Source: Sialis fuliginosa (Eukaryota > Arthropoda > Insecta > Megaloptera > Sialidae). Taken from it: a stretch of DNA of 64,000 bases. Shown here in pieces: positions 63,861 through 64,000 of this stretch. The notes below the pieces were generated by a model, which was not told the origin of the DNA, made no database searches, and saw only the letters and a program-made list of their open reading frames with translations. The position numbers and the translations under genes are program-made. The stretch lies in the NCBI GenBank assembly GCA_961205875.1, contig OY540812.1, positions 8,246,001 to 8,310,000 of the forward strand, in the 5' to 3' direction. The stretch's first letter is position 1, and every line of letters begins with the position of its first letter.

Positions 63861-64000
63861 TTTTTTGTTGAAATATGTATTTTTGAAAAAGTTAGAAATT
63901 GATTTTATTGTCTACAATATCCAATACAAATGTGTATTCATAAAACGTTTTATATATTTCTAAATTAATGCACATATATCAACATATATAGTTCTGTTGT

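Larger units (their letters stand above)
39443..64000. other. gene-poor, repeat-rich region upstream of SLC26
   Basis: About 24.5 kb in which I can support no protein-coding gene. It contains the probable noncoding first exon and promoter of SLC26 (somewhere from 39.5 kb rightward), hAT, Harbinger-like and Penelope-like pieces, paired dispersed repeats and one GC-rich exon-like block at 49.0-49.3 kb. Stretches at about 44.4-46.7, 50.1-52.3, 54.3-58.0 and 59.0-62.6 kb show only AT-rich sequence with no structure I can name. Small exons of a gene extending beyond the window cannot be excluded. Confidence 0.5.

Noticed and set aside
1-64000. Functional tRNA, rRNA or CRISPR array
   Set aside because: No intact A/B-box pair with cloverleaf, no rRNA-like text, and no regularly spaced repeat-spacer pattern was found.

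Overview
This window is AT-rich insect nuclear DNA with short exons, GT-AG introns and many small transposon remnants. The order is most likely Lepidoptera. I base that on interspersed repeats near 40.4 kb, 58.7 kb and 63.3 kb (for example 'CCCGCGGCTTCACTCGCGTG') that resemble repeats common in moths and butterflies. The insect call is firm; the order is an inference.

All recognisable genes are on the minus strand. From right to left they are: (1) an SLC26A11-type sodium-independent sulfate/anion transporter, nine coding exons, 33671-39442; (2) a cueball-like gene, five exons, 30512-32316, encoding a signal peptide and an LDLR class-B (YWTD) propeller but ending before the EGF repeats and membrane anchor of full cueball; (3) the NK-class homeobox gene tinman (tin), two exons, 20358-22367, with TN motif and complete NK-type homeodomain; (4) the first coding exon of a second NK gene with a bagpipe-type TN motif (bap), 1934-2222. 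The homeobox exon of bap must lie beyond the left edge. tin and bap adjacent on one strand is a surviving piece of the NK homeobox cluster. Splice phases were followed base by base, and tin, cueball-like and SLC26 each join into a single open frame (368, 332 and 656 codons).

Layout: 1-1933 is bap intron; 2.2-20.4 kb is an 18-kb bap-tin interval, rich in transposons with a few GC-richer islands that could be enhancers; 20.4-22.4 kb is tin; 22.4-30.5 kb is tin upstream DNA; 30.5-39.4 kb holds the two tandem genes; 39.4-64 kb has no gene I can support and is mostly repeats. The mobile DNA includes hAT-type MITEs (two with perfect 8-bp target duplications), Harbinger-like MITEs with about 60-bp inverted repeats, a 1.5-kb foldback element, a 90-bp spacerless palindrome, a pogo-like MITE, and two fragments of a Penelope-like family, one carrying hammerhead-like core motifs inside a long snap-back stem.

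I found no wholly new system. The most notable items are the propeller-only cueball-like gene, the hammerhead-like snap-back element, the near-perfect palindromes, the GC spike confined to one SLC26 exon, and an orphan exon-like GC-rich block at 49.0 kb.
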